The notes: a model not told the origin generated them from the letters alone. Shown: positions 55,156 through 63,565, numbered from the stretch's first letter. The stretch: DNA of 64,000 bases from Terribium retamae (GCF_022347545.1 NZ_JAKREW010000007.1:1-64000), one strand, 5' to 3'. Numbers and translations: made by a program.

Positions 55156-55434
55156 TCAGTTCCTCACTACGAATTCACGCAGAGCGGAGATCCTGCGAAA
55201 TAGATGGTCGCCGATCTGCAAACCCTCGATCACTTCACACTCGCCACTCAGGGCACCTGCCGGCTTCAGGTTGACTTTGAAGCTGCCACCGGACAGTTCG
55301 TCGATCTTGGCGGCAAAAACCTTGGCCCTGTCGCCATAGTGCGACTCGAGCGGCGCGGTGAAGGCAAGTTTGAAGTCTTCCGCCATGGCAGCAGAGTTGA
55401 AAATCCCTGCGGCGAGAATGATGCCGATGCGCAT
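55156..55434 (-). pseudogene. Truncated TRAP-transporter binding protein (DctP family)
   Basis: 92 codons: a signal peptide (ending AAMAEDF), then KLAFTAPLESHYGDRAKVF and FKVNLKPAGALSGE, the start of a DctP-type binding protein. Similarity stops near residue 75, and the normal remaining 250 residues, as well as DctQ and DctM genes, are absent. A relic of a TRAP importer once part of this operon. Confidence 0.8.
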
Positions 55435-55506
55435 TTGGTTTTCCTCCTGATGCGCGTAGAGATGTGTTGCCAGTTAGTTGCGAATAGATTTTCGCAGATC
55501 TTGAAA

Positions 55507-56355
55507 TCAGGAAATTCGGTCAGCGGCGGTCATTGTTGGTGGATATTTCGCCAGCATTTCCGAAAGTGGCGACCCGGGCTTAGCACCCCGTGCCCGCGCA
55601 GCCTTGTTGACGAAACTGATCACTCCATGCTGCAACATGTCGCGAGGATCGCCTATTCGACCGGTCATGCAGTTGATGGCAACTGCGGCCAAGCCTTCAA
55701 CGTCCATCCGGGTCAGCGCGGCGATTCCTGCATGGTCGCAACCGACCCCCGCATCGTTGAAGACCGTAAGGCCTGGACGGAACCGAATGGCATAATCACC
55801 CGCGGGGATACCGCCATGCGATCCGGTCACGACGATCTTGTCGGCGTCCCCCGGAGTCAGCATTGATACGGAGTCCAGCACAACAATATCGTTGTCACCG
55901 CAAGTGGCACTGCATCGCAGGAGGGTAGAGACATCACGGTCTTCGATTTCTCGTTCCACCGGTGCATCCCCGTACAGAATCTCAGCCGCTTCCAACAGTT
56001 TCTGGTCGCTGCGAACGCCAAGGGCGGTGGCGGCAGGATTTGCATGGCTAATGCGGCCATGCACCCACATGTGTTCGCCATTACCGATTCGCGCCGACGT
56101 GCAACCAACCGCGGCTGCGGGCAGACCGGCGCGCTCCAGCACGTCCAACCCCGCAATGCCAGCCCCGTCCTTGCCACCTCCGGCGTCGTTGAAGATCACC
56201 CCGAGAAGGCGCTTGCCAAGAACGAATTTGGCCGAAGACAGTCCGCCGTGGGACCCTGATACCACCACCGAACCTGCATGAGCTTCGGAAATGATCGTGA
56301 TCGTGTCACACACGAAAATCCTGCAGTCGCTAACGGTCTTCGGCCAAACGTTCAT
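55507..56355 (-). CDS. Protein of unknown function with two tandem copies of one domain
   Basis: 282 residues; I do not recognise the family. Residues about 14-121 and 158-268 are copies of the same domain: VSGSHGG (32-38) and VTGSHGG (176-182); FNDAG (55-59 and 199-203); AGIAGL and AGIAAL; a Cys in AVGC85 and AINC229; ARIG (88-91) and GRIG (232-235). No signal or membrane segment. The repeated Ser-His-Gly-Gly and Asn-Asp-Ala-Gly motifs look like two active or binding sites, or one shared between halves. It lies 3 bases after the ApnO-like gene, so it should serve the same pathway, perhaps as isomerase, lactonase or accessory enzyme. Confidence 0.75.
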   Translation of the reverse strand: MNVWPKTVSDCRIFVCDTITIISEAHAGSVVVSGSHGGLSSAKFVLGKRLLGVIFNDAGGGKDGAGIAGLDVLERAGLPAAAVGCTSARIGNGEHMWVHGRISHANPAATALGVRSDQKLLEAAEILYGDAPVEREIEDRDVSTLLRCSATCGDNDIVVLDSVSMLTPGDADKIVVTGSHGGIPAGDYAIRFRPGLTVFNDAGVGCDHAGIAALTRMDVEGLAAVAINCMTGRIGDPRDMLQHGVISFVNKAARARGAKPGSPLSEMLAKYPPTMTAADRIS

Positions 56356-56358
56356 GTT

Positions 56359-57195
56359 TCAAACCGCCTGCGTTATCGACCTGATCGACTTGACCATTTC
56401 GTCTTTTTCAAACACCTGACGCCACTCGGGGTTCAGAAGTTTCGGCTTGGCGTCCTCGATTGCCTTCAGGCACCCGTCCGACATCGCCGTCCCCTTTATG
56501 TGCCCGAAGATGATGGCGGATTCCGCGTAGATGTGCCCCAGTGTGAAGTCGCGAGCCATCTCATAGGGAACGCCGCGCTTCTCCGCTTCGAGAATGGCTT
56601 CATTGATGAGGGTCAGGCAGGTGGCAACGACCGTTTCCGACAACACGGGCTCAAGAATGGCCATCTGTTCGACGGTCGCACGATGCACCTGCGATACCGG
56701 GGCGTAAAAGCAACTGGCTAGATCGGCACCAAACGCGAAATGCTCTTCCGGGCCCTGCATCAGGGCGCAGACGATCGCCTGTCTTGCTCCAGCGCCGCCG
56801 AATGTGTCGCGTGCTGCGGTCTCGTCGGCTTCCCAGTTGAACATCGACGGATGGCAGGGGTGTGCAATGAAATAGCTCAGATCCGAGCGATCCGGCATAT
56901 CGCCGGCATAGGGGGCGGCGGCATCCAGAACGATGACCATCGTGCCGGCCCGCAGTTTGGGCGCAATCTGCGCGGCGATGCGACCGATGGCGTTGTCCGG
57001 AACCGCGAGGATCACAGCATCGCAATCGGAGAAGTTGACGTCTCCACTGCAGGTCCGCCCCAATTCGGCTTCGAAAGCGGCGCGACGCTCGGCGTTCACT
57101 TCGGCATAAATAACTTCATAGGCGGACCGCGACAGATTGCGAGCCAGCCGCATTCCCATTTTTCCGCCCGCTCCCAACAGGATGACCTTGTTCAT
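56359..57195 (-). CDS. apnO: Probable D-apionate oxidoisomerase (ApnO-like NAD-dependent enzyme)
   Basis: 278 residues: N-terminal NAD-binding Rossmann fold (ILLGAGGKMGMRLARNL, residues 5-21), a VILAVPDNAIGRIA strand-helix block, then an all-helical dimerisation domain like that of 6-phosphogluconate-type dehydrogenases (PVLSETVVATCLTLINEA). ApnO proteins oxidise and rearrange D-apionate to 3-oxo-isoapionate. The assignment rests on the family type together with a DUF1537 kinase and a RuBisCO-like protein in the same operon, the known trio of that route. A plain hydroxyacid dehydrogenase is the alternative. Confidence 0.75.
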   Translation of the reverse strand: MNKVILLGAGGKMGMRLARNLSRSAYEVIYAEVNAERRAAFEAELGRTCSGDVNFSDCDAVILAVPDNAIGRIAAQIAPKLRAGTMVIVLDAAAPYAGDMPDRSDLSYFIAHPCHPSMFNWEADETAARDTFGGAGARQAIVCALMQGPEEHFAFGADLASCFYAPVSQVHRATVEQMAILEPVLSETVVATCLTLINEAILEAEKRGVPYEMARDFTLGHIYAESAIIFGHIKGTAMSDGCLKAIEDAKPKLLNPEWRQVFEKDEMVKSIRSITQAV

Positions 57196-57218
57196 TTCCT
57201 ATTCTCACCTCCGATTTG

Positions 57219-57237
57219 TTCAGAACTGGGTTCTGAA
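57219..57237. repeat. Perfect 8-base hairpin just upstream of the apnO-like gene
   Basis: TTCAGAAC (57219-57226) and GTTCTGAA (57230-57237) pair around a 3-base loop, 24 bases before the start codon and next to a GGAGGTGA ribosome site. Within a 130-base intergenic gap of an otherwise tight operon this may be an operator or an RNA element that tunes translation. Confidence 0.6.
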
Positions 57238-57325
57238 ATTGAGCTTTTCTGGATGAAAAGCAGCGATTTTGCGTTCGGCCACAACACCTTGACTACTGAG
57301 GAATTTCGACTGTCTGACTGTGGCA

Positions 57326-58702
57326 TCAGGCGGCCCTCCCCCCGTTGCGAACGATAGAGAAGAATTCCGGTGGCCCCATCTGGCCACCTTTGAGGGCGAC
57401 TTCGTACCTGGTCTCGTGCGGATCTGAGGAATGTGCGAGGCATAGCGGCACGCCCGGCGCGATCGGAGCGAGGAACGTCAATGCCTGGATACCCAGCTTC
57501 AGGGCCGCATGGCCCGATGTGTCGCCGCCGGCAATTGCTGCGCGTGCGACTTTTCCGTCGTGCATGACGCGACAAACCGTCTCGCCCAGCCCTGCGCCGA
57601 TGCGTTCGTTTGCCATCTCGGTCGAAGTGCCGCTTGTCCGGATTGCATCCTTCATGCGGGCAAGTGCCGGGTCATCCGGTCCGACGGCCGTATACATCAG
57701 CGGCGAGCGCCCCGCACCCAGTGCCACCAAAGCCAGATCCCCCGCGCGACCGAGTTCGCTTTGCCATGCTTCAGGATCCACAGCCAGCGCCGCATCAAGC
57801 CGGATCAGCTCGAAACCTGCTTCTTCGGCATGCGCAATCTGTTTCGCCGTGACAGGCGAGCAGGAGCCCGATGCGCAGACAATTCCTTGGGTCGGGCCTG
57901 CGTGAAACTCCTGAGCGGGAGCGACGGGCAGCAGGCTTTCCGATCTCCAATAGGCAATCAGAGCCTGTTCCAGGCCTTGTGAGCCGACAGCAAACTGCCG
58001 CGCGCCGCGGTTGGTCCAGATCAGTCGGCCAGCCTCAATCAGCGTGGCGTTGTTGATCACATCAAGCGCGACGATCTCCGCGCCGCGATCACGTTCCGCA
58101 CGCAGGGCCTCATCCGATCGGCCGTGCGTCATGGCAACGAAATCGATCAGACCGATCGAGCGATCTGTCTGCCCGGCCAGGTGACGGCGTACATCGGCCT
58201 CGTTCATCGGAGTGACCGGATGGTGTGCCATGGTAGGGTGACGATCCAGCCGGTGAACCGTGTCGCCTGCCAGGGCAAACAGATTGCCGAACGTCTGGTA
58301 GCGCCCGATATCCGGTGAGGCCACGACAAGCGGGATCCAGCCGCCGCCAAAGATCGGGGCCGCCAAGTCGATCGCGTGACCGATCGAGCCAAGCTCGGCG
58401 GATGAATCAAAGGTCGAGCAGACCTTGTAATGGGTGATCGCAGCGCCCAGGTCGGCAAGCACATGATAGATGGGCGGCAGATGCTGGCTCATCCAGGACC
58501 GGTTCTGAGAGCGGGCAATCCCCGCAATGCCGATCGCACGGCAATCGCTGAAGTGGGAAAGCTGTTCGGCATCAGGTGCTTGCAGGAACAGCACCGCAGG
58601 CAAACCCGCGAGGGTCATCGCCTCAAGGACGGCGGTCGACCCTGTGAAGTCGTCGCCGTAGAACCCGAGCAACGGGCCGCCGGGTAAAGCGGGCATTGTC
58701 AT
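57326..58702 (-). CDS. oiaK: DUF1537 four-carbon acid-sugar kinase family, probable 3-oxo-isoapionate kinase (OiaK)
   Basis: 458 residues, full length. The substrate-binding N-domain has GDDFTGSTAV (16-25) and the C-terminal ATP domain GGDTSGHAALKLG. DUF1537 kinases phosphorylate acid sugars; with the ApnO-like and RuBisCO-like neighbours the likely substrate is 3-oxo-isoapionate, giving its 4-phosphate. The start overlaps the RuBisCO-like stop (ATGA). Confidence 0.82.
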   Translation of the reverse strand: MTMPALPGGPLLGFYGDDFTGSTAVLEAMTLAGLPAVLFLQAPDAEQLSHFSDCRAIGIAGIARSQNRSWMSQHLPPIYHVLADLGAAITHYKVCSTFDSSAELGSIGHAIDLAAPIFGGGWIPLVVASPDIGRYQTFGNLFALAGDTVHRLDRHPTMAHHPVTPMNEADVRRHLAGQTDRSIGLIDFVAMTHGRSDEALRAERDRGAEIVALDVINNATLIEAGRLIWTNRGARQFAVGSQGLEQALIAYWRSESLLPVAPAQEFHAGPTQGIVCASGSCSPVTAKQIAHAEEAGFELIRLDAALAVDPEAWQSELGRAGDLALVALGAGRSPLMYTAVGPDDPALARMKDAIRTSGTSTEMANERIGAGLGETVCRVMHDGKVARAAIAGGDTSGHAALKLGIQALTFLAPIAPGVPLCLAHSSDPHETRYEVALKGGQMGPPEFFSIVRNGGRAA

Positions 58703-59955
58703 GCTGCTTGGCCCATCAAGGACCGCGCCAATGCGGGATGGTCCCGGGCGGCCTCTTGAAGGCTGATCCCATCAATGGACGCTTCATAGGCCCGGCGCAA
58801 GCTGCTCACGCCCGCGGCTGGTCCGTCCGGATGAGCCATGATTCCGCCGCCGGCGGCCACCATGAGGTCCGCACTACCCAATCCCGCACAGGTTGCAGGA
58901 GCCTGAAGAGCCGTTTGCGCGGAAGAGAAGACCGGCATGGCGATGCAGGGCTTGGCGTCGAACATCGGCGTCAGGCACGTCTTTGCCGACGCGATGACAC
59001 TGTCGTCGCTTTCGGAGAACTTGCTCTGCAGACCGTTCACGTGCATGTGGTCCGCCCCTGCCAGACGCCACAACTTCTGCCAGGCTACATAGGACCAGCC
59101 CAGCATGGGATGGCGGGTAAGGTAGCCCCAACCGTTGCGATGCGCGTGGATCGGCAGGGCGGTGTGCCGGCCCAGCTCGATCATTCCGACCAAGCCAACC
59201 GAGTTGAGGCTCGCCATGACGCAGGTGCCGCCGTGTTCGACCACCACATCGTGACGGCGGCGCATTTGATCAAGATCCCCCGTCAGGTTGAAGGCAAACA
59301 TCACCTTCTTGCCAGTCCGGTCGGCGTGGCGGTTGATGGTGGCCATAACGGCGCGTACACGATCGTTGAATGGGCAAGTCGGACCGTCCGCTTGCAGTTC
59401 GTCATCCTTGATGAAGTCGATGTCGGCCTCGCACAGTGTCTGCACGAGATTCGCGGTTTCTTCAGGACTGAAACCAACAGACGGTTTCACGATAGATCCG
59501 ATCAGCGGTCCTTTCGTCACCCCGGTCAATTTCCGCGTCCCCGCGACGCCGAAACGCGGACCTAGGTAGGCCGAGGCAAAGGCTTCAGGCAGGCGCATGT
59601 CAAGCAGGCGCAAGCCGGAAAAGTCACGCAATTCGAAAAGATTACCAGCCACGGTCGCGACAAGGTTGGGCAGGGATGGCCCAATATTGTCGATCGGCCA
59701 CGACAGCGTGACGCGGGCTGTCTTGATCGGTGCATTGTCATAACGCGCCGCCCCCGGAAGCGAAGGCAGATCGGCTTCGGCAATGACCTCGACGGACTCG
59801 ACCCGGGCCGCGGCGCGCGCTTTCAGCTCAGGCGTCTCGCCGGGCACCTTGGCAAAGGTGCCACTGGACTGTTCACCTGCCATCACCTCCGCGGCTTTGT
59901 GCGGATTGTTCGCGGTTTCGATGATGTAATCGGCTTCGAAGCGTTGAAGGGCCAT
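58699..59955 (-). CDS. RuBisCO-like protein, probable 3-oxo-isoapionate-4-phosphate decarboxylase or transcarboxylase/hydrolase
   Basis: 418 residues of the RuBisCO large-subunit superfamily. The carbamate Lys and metal ligands are present (FIKDDE, Lys183, Asp185, Glu186), as are HAHRNGWG and a loop-6-like LQSKFSES. Lys157 of the KPK motif is kept, but the second lysine is Ser159 (IVKPS), so true carbon fixation is excluded. In the D-apionate route two RuBisCO-like types occur (OiaX decarboxylase, OiaT transcarboxylase/hydrolase); I cannot decide between them. First gene of the operon 59955-54207, with GAGGAT before its ATG. Confidence 0.85.
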   Translation of the reverse strand: MALQRFEADYIIETANNPHKAAEVMAGEQSSGTFAKVPGETPELKARAAARVESVEVIAEADLPSLPGAARYDNAPIKTARVTLSWPIDNIGPSLPNLVATVAGNLFELRDFSGLRLLDMRLPEAFASAYLGPRFGVAGTRKLTGVTKGPLIGSIVKPSVGFSPEETANLVQTLCEADIDFIKDDELQADGPTCPFNDRVRAVMATINRHADRTGKKVMFAFNLTGDLDQMRRRHDVVVEHGGTCVMASLNSVGLVGMIELGRHTALPIHAHRNGWGYLTRHPMLGWSYVAWQKLWRLAGADHMHVNGLQSKFSESDDSVIASAKTCLTPMFDAKPCIAMPVFSSAQTALQAPATCAGLGSADLMVAAGGGIMAHPDGPAAGVSSLRRAYEASIDGISLQEAARDHPALARSLMGQAA

Positions 59956-60407
59956 TCTCTTATCCTCGTGTGTAGACGCGTTTCAGGCGACCGATCCCCT
60001 ACCGGTCGACGGAGACAGGTAAGTCACCGCCCCATTGTTGCCTGGTCAGACCGAGACGGCCTGACGTGATGATTGATTAGTTTGCCCATGCCTTGGGAAT
60101 TACGGCCGACGGAACCAATGCGGCTAAGCCGCGCCGGACCAAACGCGCGGCGGCAATTGTCACGAATGTGACGACACAGACTGGATGTGTGCAATACTTC
60201 TGCAGAAGTCCTTTATCATAGCCCCTCCCAAGGTCCGTATCTCACGGGTTTGAGCGCCACACATGCGCCGGTCTGCTCCGGTCAATGCGTGCAGTCCATC
60301 GTTCCTGACGCGATATTGACGGCCGACGATGCGCGTGACAAACGACTTATGTTCGTCTATGTATGACTTAATGTCACGCATGAGCACGGACGGTCTGTGG
60401 ATATCTG
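59956..60407. promoter_or_regulatory. Divergent control region of the apionate operon and its LysR gene
   Basis: 452 bases without a gene. GTCAC-GAAT-GTGAC (60159-60172) is a perfect inverted repeat of the size of a LysR site. GCGTGAC (60333-60339) and GTCACGC (60373-60379) frame the LysR upstream stretch that is duplicated at 52696-52738. These GTGAC half-sites are the likely binding sites of the adjacent GcvA-type regulator. Confidence 0.6.
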
Positions 60408-61307
60408 ATGAGTGTGCTTCCATCACTGAATGCCCTGCGAGCCTTCGAGGCTACTGCGCGTCATAAGAGCATTTCGCTTGCGGCAGCTGAACTCAACGTC
60501 ACGCACGGGGCGGTAAGCCGGCAGGTCAAGGCACTGGAAGCGACGCTGGCTCAGCCATTGATTGTTCGCAAGGTGCGCTCGATCGACGTCACTCCCGAAG
60601 GGATCATCCTCGCTGAGGGGGTGGCGGCGGCGTTCAAGACGATCCATACCACACTCGAAGACATGCGGCCGGGACCGCTTTCGCTTTCCTGTTCCCCTTC
60701 CATGGCGATGTGTTGGCTGGTTCCGCGCATGAGCCTGTTCTACGAACGGCATCCGGGAATCGAGATTAAGCTCGACATGAACTACGATCGGATAGACTTT
60801 GGTCGTGACAATACCAGCATTGCCATCCGGAACAGCACGATCGAGCCGAAGAGGAATATCATAATCCGCGACCTTGGCGTGGAATGGATCGGCCTAGTCT
60901 GCTCGCCTGAGCTTGCTCAATCGCTAGACATCCGGAACCTATCAGATATTCCGAAAACAAGATTGCTCACGACACAGACTAGGCCGACGGCTTGGCGCGA
61001 GTGGCTCGACAGTTCGGATGCGGAGGGGGCGCACTTGCCTCCTCAGACGGAATTCGCGCATTTCTATCTCATGCTTCAGGCGGCCTCCTCCGGTCTGGGC
61101 CTCGCTGTCGCGCCTTACATGCTTGCGCTACATGACTTGTCACTTGGACGCCTAGTCGCCCCGTTCGGATTCGTTCCAGGACCACGAAAAACGAATCTGT
61201 GGATCGCGCCGCAAGCGCAGGATCGGCGAGACGTGCGCGCATTAGAGCGATGGATAATCTCCGAAATGACGCTCCATTCGGAACCTGACAACAAACCTGC
61301 CGACTAG
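60408..61307 (+). CDS. LysR-family regulator (GcvA type), probable regulator of the apionate operon
   Basis: 299 residues. The helix-turn-helix (residues 5-62) has the GcvA pattern PSLNALRAFEATARHKS and AAAELNVTHGAVSRQVKALE; the effector domain follows from about 90. Divergent from the RuBisCO-like operon with shared GTGAC repeats between them, so it probably controls it in response to a pathway intermediate. A dead copy of its N-terminus lies at 52775. Confidence 0.9.
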   Translation: MSVLPSLNALRAFEATARHKSISLAAAELNVTHGAVSRQVKALEATLAQPLIVRKVRSIDVTPEGIILAEGVAAAFKTIHTTLEDMRPGPLSLSCSPSMAMCWLVPRMSLFYERHPGIEIKLDMNYDRIDFGRDNTSIAIRNSTIEPKRNIIIRDLGVEWIGLVCSPELAQSLDIRNLSDIPKTRLLTTQTRPTAWREWLDSSDAEGAHLPPQTEFAHFYLMLQAASSGLGLAVAPYMLALHDLSLGRLVAPFGFVPGPRKTNLWIAPQAQDRRDVRALERWIISEMTLHSEPDNKPAD

Positions 61308-61308
61308 T

Positions 61309-61632
61309 CGCCCGGCCCTGGAGCAGGACATTGTCGATGGCGGTTACTGGCTGCGCCGTCCAGGCCCCAATGCCGAACTGGTTGTCGCCTATACCGGCGC
61401 CGTTGCACCCGAGGCCATTGAGGCGGTCGGCATGATGGCGGAGGACCGCCGTGATGTCGGCCTGCTGGCGGTGACATCAGCCGATCGGTTGAACGCCGGC
61501 TGGACGGCGGCGAGCCGCGCGCGCGAACGCGGTGTCGTCCATGCCAGAAGCCATATCGAGAAGCTGTTGGTCGACCTGCCGCCGCATTGCGCGATCGTTA
61601 CCGTCACCGACGGCCATCCGGCAGCCAAGTGA
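61309..61632 (+). pseudogene. C-terminal fragment of a transketolase-like / pyruvate dehydrogenase E1-like protein
   Basis: One open frame after the LysR stop reads EQDIVDGGYWLR, AELVVAYTGAVAPEAIEA, GLLAVTSADRLNAGW and CAIVTVTDGHPAAK then stop, the last about 105 residues of a thiamine-diphosphate-dependent transketolase-fold subunit (C-terminal domain). No thiamine-binding domains or start codon exist upstream; the frame abuts the LysR stop. The normal C-terminus would run past DGHPA, so both ends are broken. Confidence 0.75.
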
Positions 61633-62016
61633 GTGCGCAACCTCATGATCCGATCCCATAGTCGTGCCCCAGATTGTCCGGCGGCTATTTGGTTTACTGA
61701 TCCAGGTTGATGATCGCCAACCCACTGTCGCGCCAATTAATGGGGCGGCGTTGCAAGCGGCATAAGCAATTATTTGCGTAGCACCGGAAGGTGGGGACCC
61801 TGCGCCTACGGGATGAGAGGAGCATCGCGGCTGGGGGGTCACCTGGCATCTTTACCGTTGCCTATCAACTACTCACTCAGCCCACCCGACAGCACGACCC
61901 CAGGTCGCGAGTGGAGAGAATCGTTCAAGCGGGCGCGAAAATGAGCAATGGCTTTCCTTTATAGTCTATAGACTTTGTATAGTTTGCGTCCGGAGTACCA
62001 AATGGAGGAATCGACC
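61633..62016. other. Intergenic stretch with a perfect palindrome before the Crp-like gene
   Basis: No gene recognised. AGTCTATAGACT (61963-61974) is a perfect 12-base palindrome inside the AT-rich stretch TATAGTCTATAGACTTTG, 43 bases before the Crp-like ATG. It resembles operators of GntR-type regulators and may have controlled that gene. Confidence 0.5.
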
Positions 62017-62511
62017 ATGAGCCTGGAATTGCGCACACCGAATGAGGCGAAGGATCGAAGGCTGGAGCCGAGACCGGAACTTTCCGACCAGGTGGTTCTC
62101 CCTGGTGGCCAAGCACTCTTTTTGAGCGAAAGCATTGAAGGACTGGATGAAGGCTCGCATTTTCTCGACGCTTTGAAGCCGGAAGAATTGGAAAGCCTCA
62201 ACAGTCATGGCCGGCATCTCGCCTTCTCGGCCGGTGACGCGATCTTCACCCAGGGCGACCGGCACGATGGCATTTTCATAATCACAAGCGGCCAGGTTCG
62301 GGTCTTCTACACCGCTCCCTCGGGGCGAGAAATCACACTCGCCTATTGGACGGCCGGCCATTTTATCGGCGGTCCTGAAATGACCGGTGGCGGCGCTCAT
62401 ATCTGGTCCGGCGAAGCGCTGAGCGACTGTGAGATCCTGTTCCTGCCAGCCTCCGTGCTCAAGAGGCTCGTGGTGGGACTTCCGGGCTTCGCTCTCTGTC
62501 TTGTGCAGGGG
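62017..62511 (+). pseudogene. Crp/Fnr-type regulator lacking its DNA-binding domain
   Basis: The ATG at 62017 has GGAGG 8 bases upstream. The cyclic-nucleotide-binding beta-roll is visible: [50 protein letters not shown]. Similarity ends near residue 165 ([12 protein letters not shown]), where the frame enters the antisense of a panB start and runs on to a chance stop at 62652. The helix-turn-helix is lost, so it cannot act as a normal regulator. Confidence 0.8.
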
Positions 62512-62514
62512 CTG

Positions 62515-62679
62515 CAGGACCATGCCAACGCTGTCGCCCACAAGAACTATATCGCAGTGAGGATCGACCAACCTGGCCATTGGAGTGGTATAGGCGGTGA
62601 GGCAGACAAGCGGCACGCCGCCCTTGCGAAGCCGAATGTCCGGTGGCGTTAACGCTTTGCTCTTGCCCACAGCGCTCAT
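62515..62679 (-). pseudogene. PanB (ketopantoate hydroxymethyltransferase) N-terminal stub
   Basis: From the ATG at 62679 the minus strand reads [20 protein letters not shown] and [14 protein letters not shown], the first 55 residues of PanB including the metal-binding Asp of the GDS motif. Beyond 62515 the sequence is the antisense of the Crp-like gene. The rest of panB is missing. Confidence 0.85.
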
Positions 62680-62788
62680 CGAGCCTCCTCGTTGTGGCCA
62701 GGGCCACGAATTGGCACATGGCGTATGGTCAGGGGCAGTCTCGCGCGGGAGACCAACCGACGGTCAGGGATCGCTGAGGAACAGTCCG

Positions 62789-63565
62789 CTAGAACTTGAG
62801 CTCGTCGTTGGACACGGTTGATACAATCCGCTGCAGCCTGTACATGTGCTCGGCCATCGCGATCGCGTTGTCTCGATCCAGGTCCTCCGTTCGCTGGAAG
62901 GACTCCATCTCGATGCGAATTGCTGACTGCGGGTGGGCCGCGATCTGGCCAGCGATCCTTTCGGCCGCCTCGAAGACGGCAGCGTCTGGAACGACTTGGT
63001 TTACCAAGTGAATCCGAAGTGCCTCGGCAGCGTCGATCGGCTCGCCTGTAAGCAACATCTGCAACGCAACGGCCCGCGGGATGTGCCGATGGATAAGCGT
63101 GAGGCCACCCCCGCCTCCCATCCCGTACTTGATCTCGGGGAGGCCGAAACGAGCGCCCTCCCCGGCAATCCGGATATCCGTCAGATGGAGCAAGTACATC
63201 ATGCCCCTGCCCAAGCACCACCCGCTGACGGCGGCGACTATCGGCTTGAAGCGCCTCATGGACATGACCTCGCGGTCATGCCCAGGGAAGCCGGGTTCGC
63301 GGATATCCGCATCCAGCGGATAGAAGTGCCGTGTCAGCTTTTCCGACGGGTCCAGCTGACGCTGCTTGAACTTAAGGTCGTCTCCGGCGGAAAAGGCACG
63401 CTCGCCGGCACCTCGAAGTATGCCTACCTTAACCGCCGGATCGGCCTCGAAAGCCTTCAAGGCGTCGTGGAGTTCGCGATGCATCGGAGGGTCAATCGCG
63501 TTGACCTTGCCGTTCTCGATCGTGAACGTAGCGACTGCTCCCGCCACTTCGTAACTTATCGGCAT
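62789..63565 (-). CDS. Enoyl-CoA hydratase/isomerase family protein
   Basis: 258 residues, the family's full length. The crotonase fold is recognised from GAGERAFSAGDDLKF (first oxyanion-hole strand), AAVSGWCLGRGMMYLL (second) and ARFGLPEIKYGM, where the Glu corresponds to a catalytic position. Hydrates or isomerises a CoA thioester. Followed in the transcriptionally upstream direction by a second family member 21 bases away, so the two form an operon for a CoA-dependent acid breakdown. Confidence 0.9.
   Translation of the reverse strand: MPISYEVAGAVATFTIENGKVNAIDPPMHRELHDALKAFEADPAVKVGILRGAGERAFSAGDDLKFKQRQLDPSEKLTRHFYPLDADIREPGFPGHDREVMSMRRFKPIVAAVSGWCLGRGMMYLLHLTDIRIAGEGARFGLPEIKYGMGGGGGLTLIHRHIPRAVALQMLLTGEPIDAAEALRIHLVNQVVPDAAVFEAAERIAGQIAAHPQSAIRIEMESFQRTEDLDRDNAIAMAEHMYRLQRIVSTVSNDELKF

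Noticed and set aside
58699..59955. True RuBisCO large subunit
   Set aside because: The second Lys of the KPK motif is Ser159 and no small subunit or phosphoribulokinase is present.
60160..60426. 88-codon minus-strand frame in the LysR upstream region
   Set aside because: No family resemblance; it covers the regulatory repeats and the LysR start, so it is best seen as chance.
61975..62652. Apparent 225-residue Crp-like protein of normal length
   Set aside because: The last 50 residues are antisense panB sequence, so the normal length is a coincidence and the helix-turn-helix is absent.
61966..62679. Apparent 237-residue PanB protein
   Set aside because: Only the first 55 residues match PanB; the rest is antisense of the Crp-like gene.
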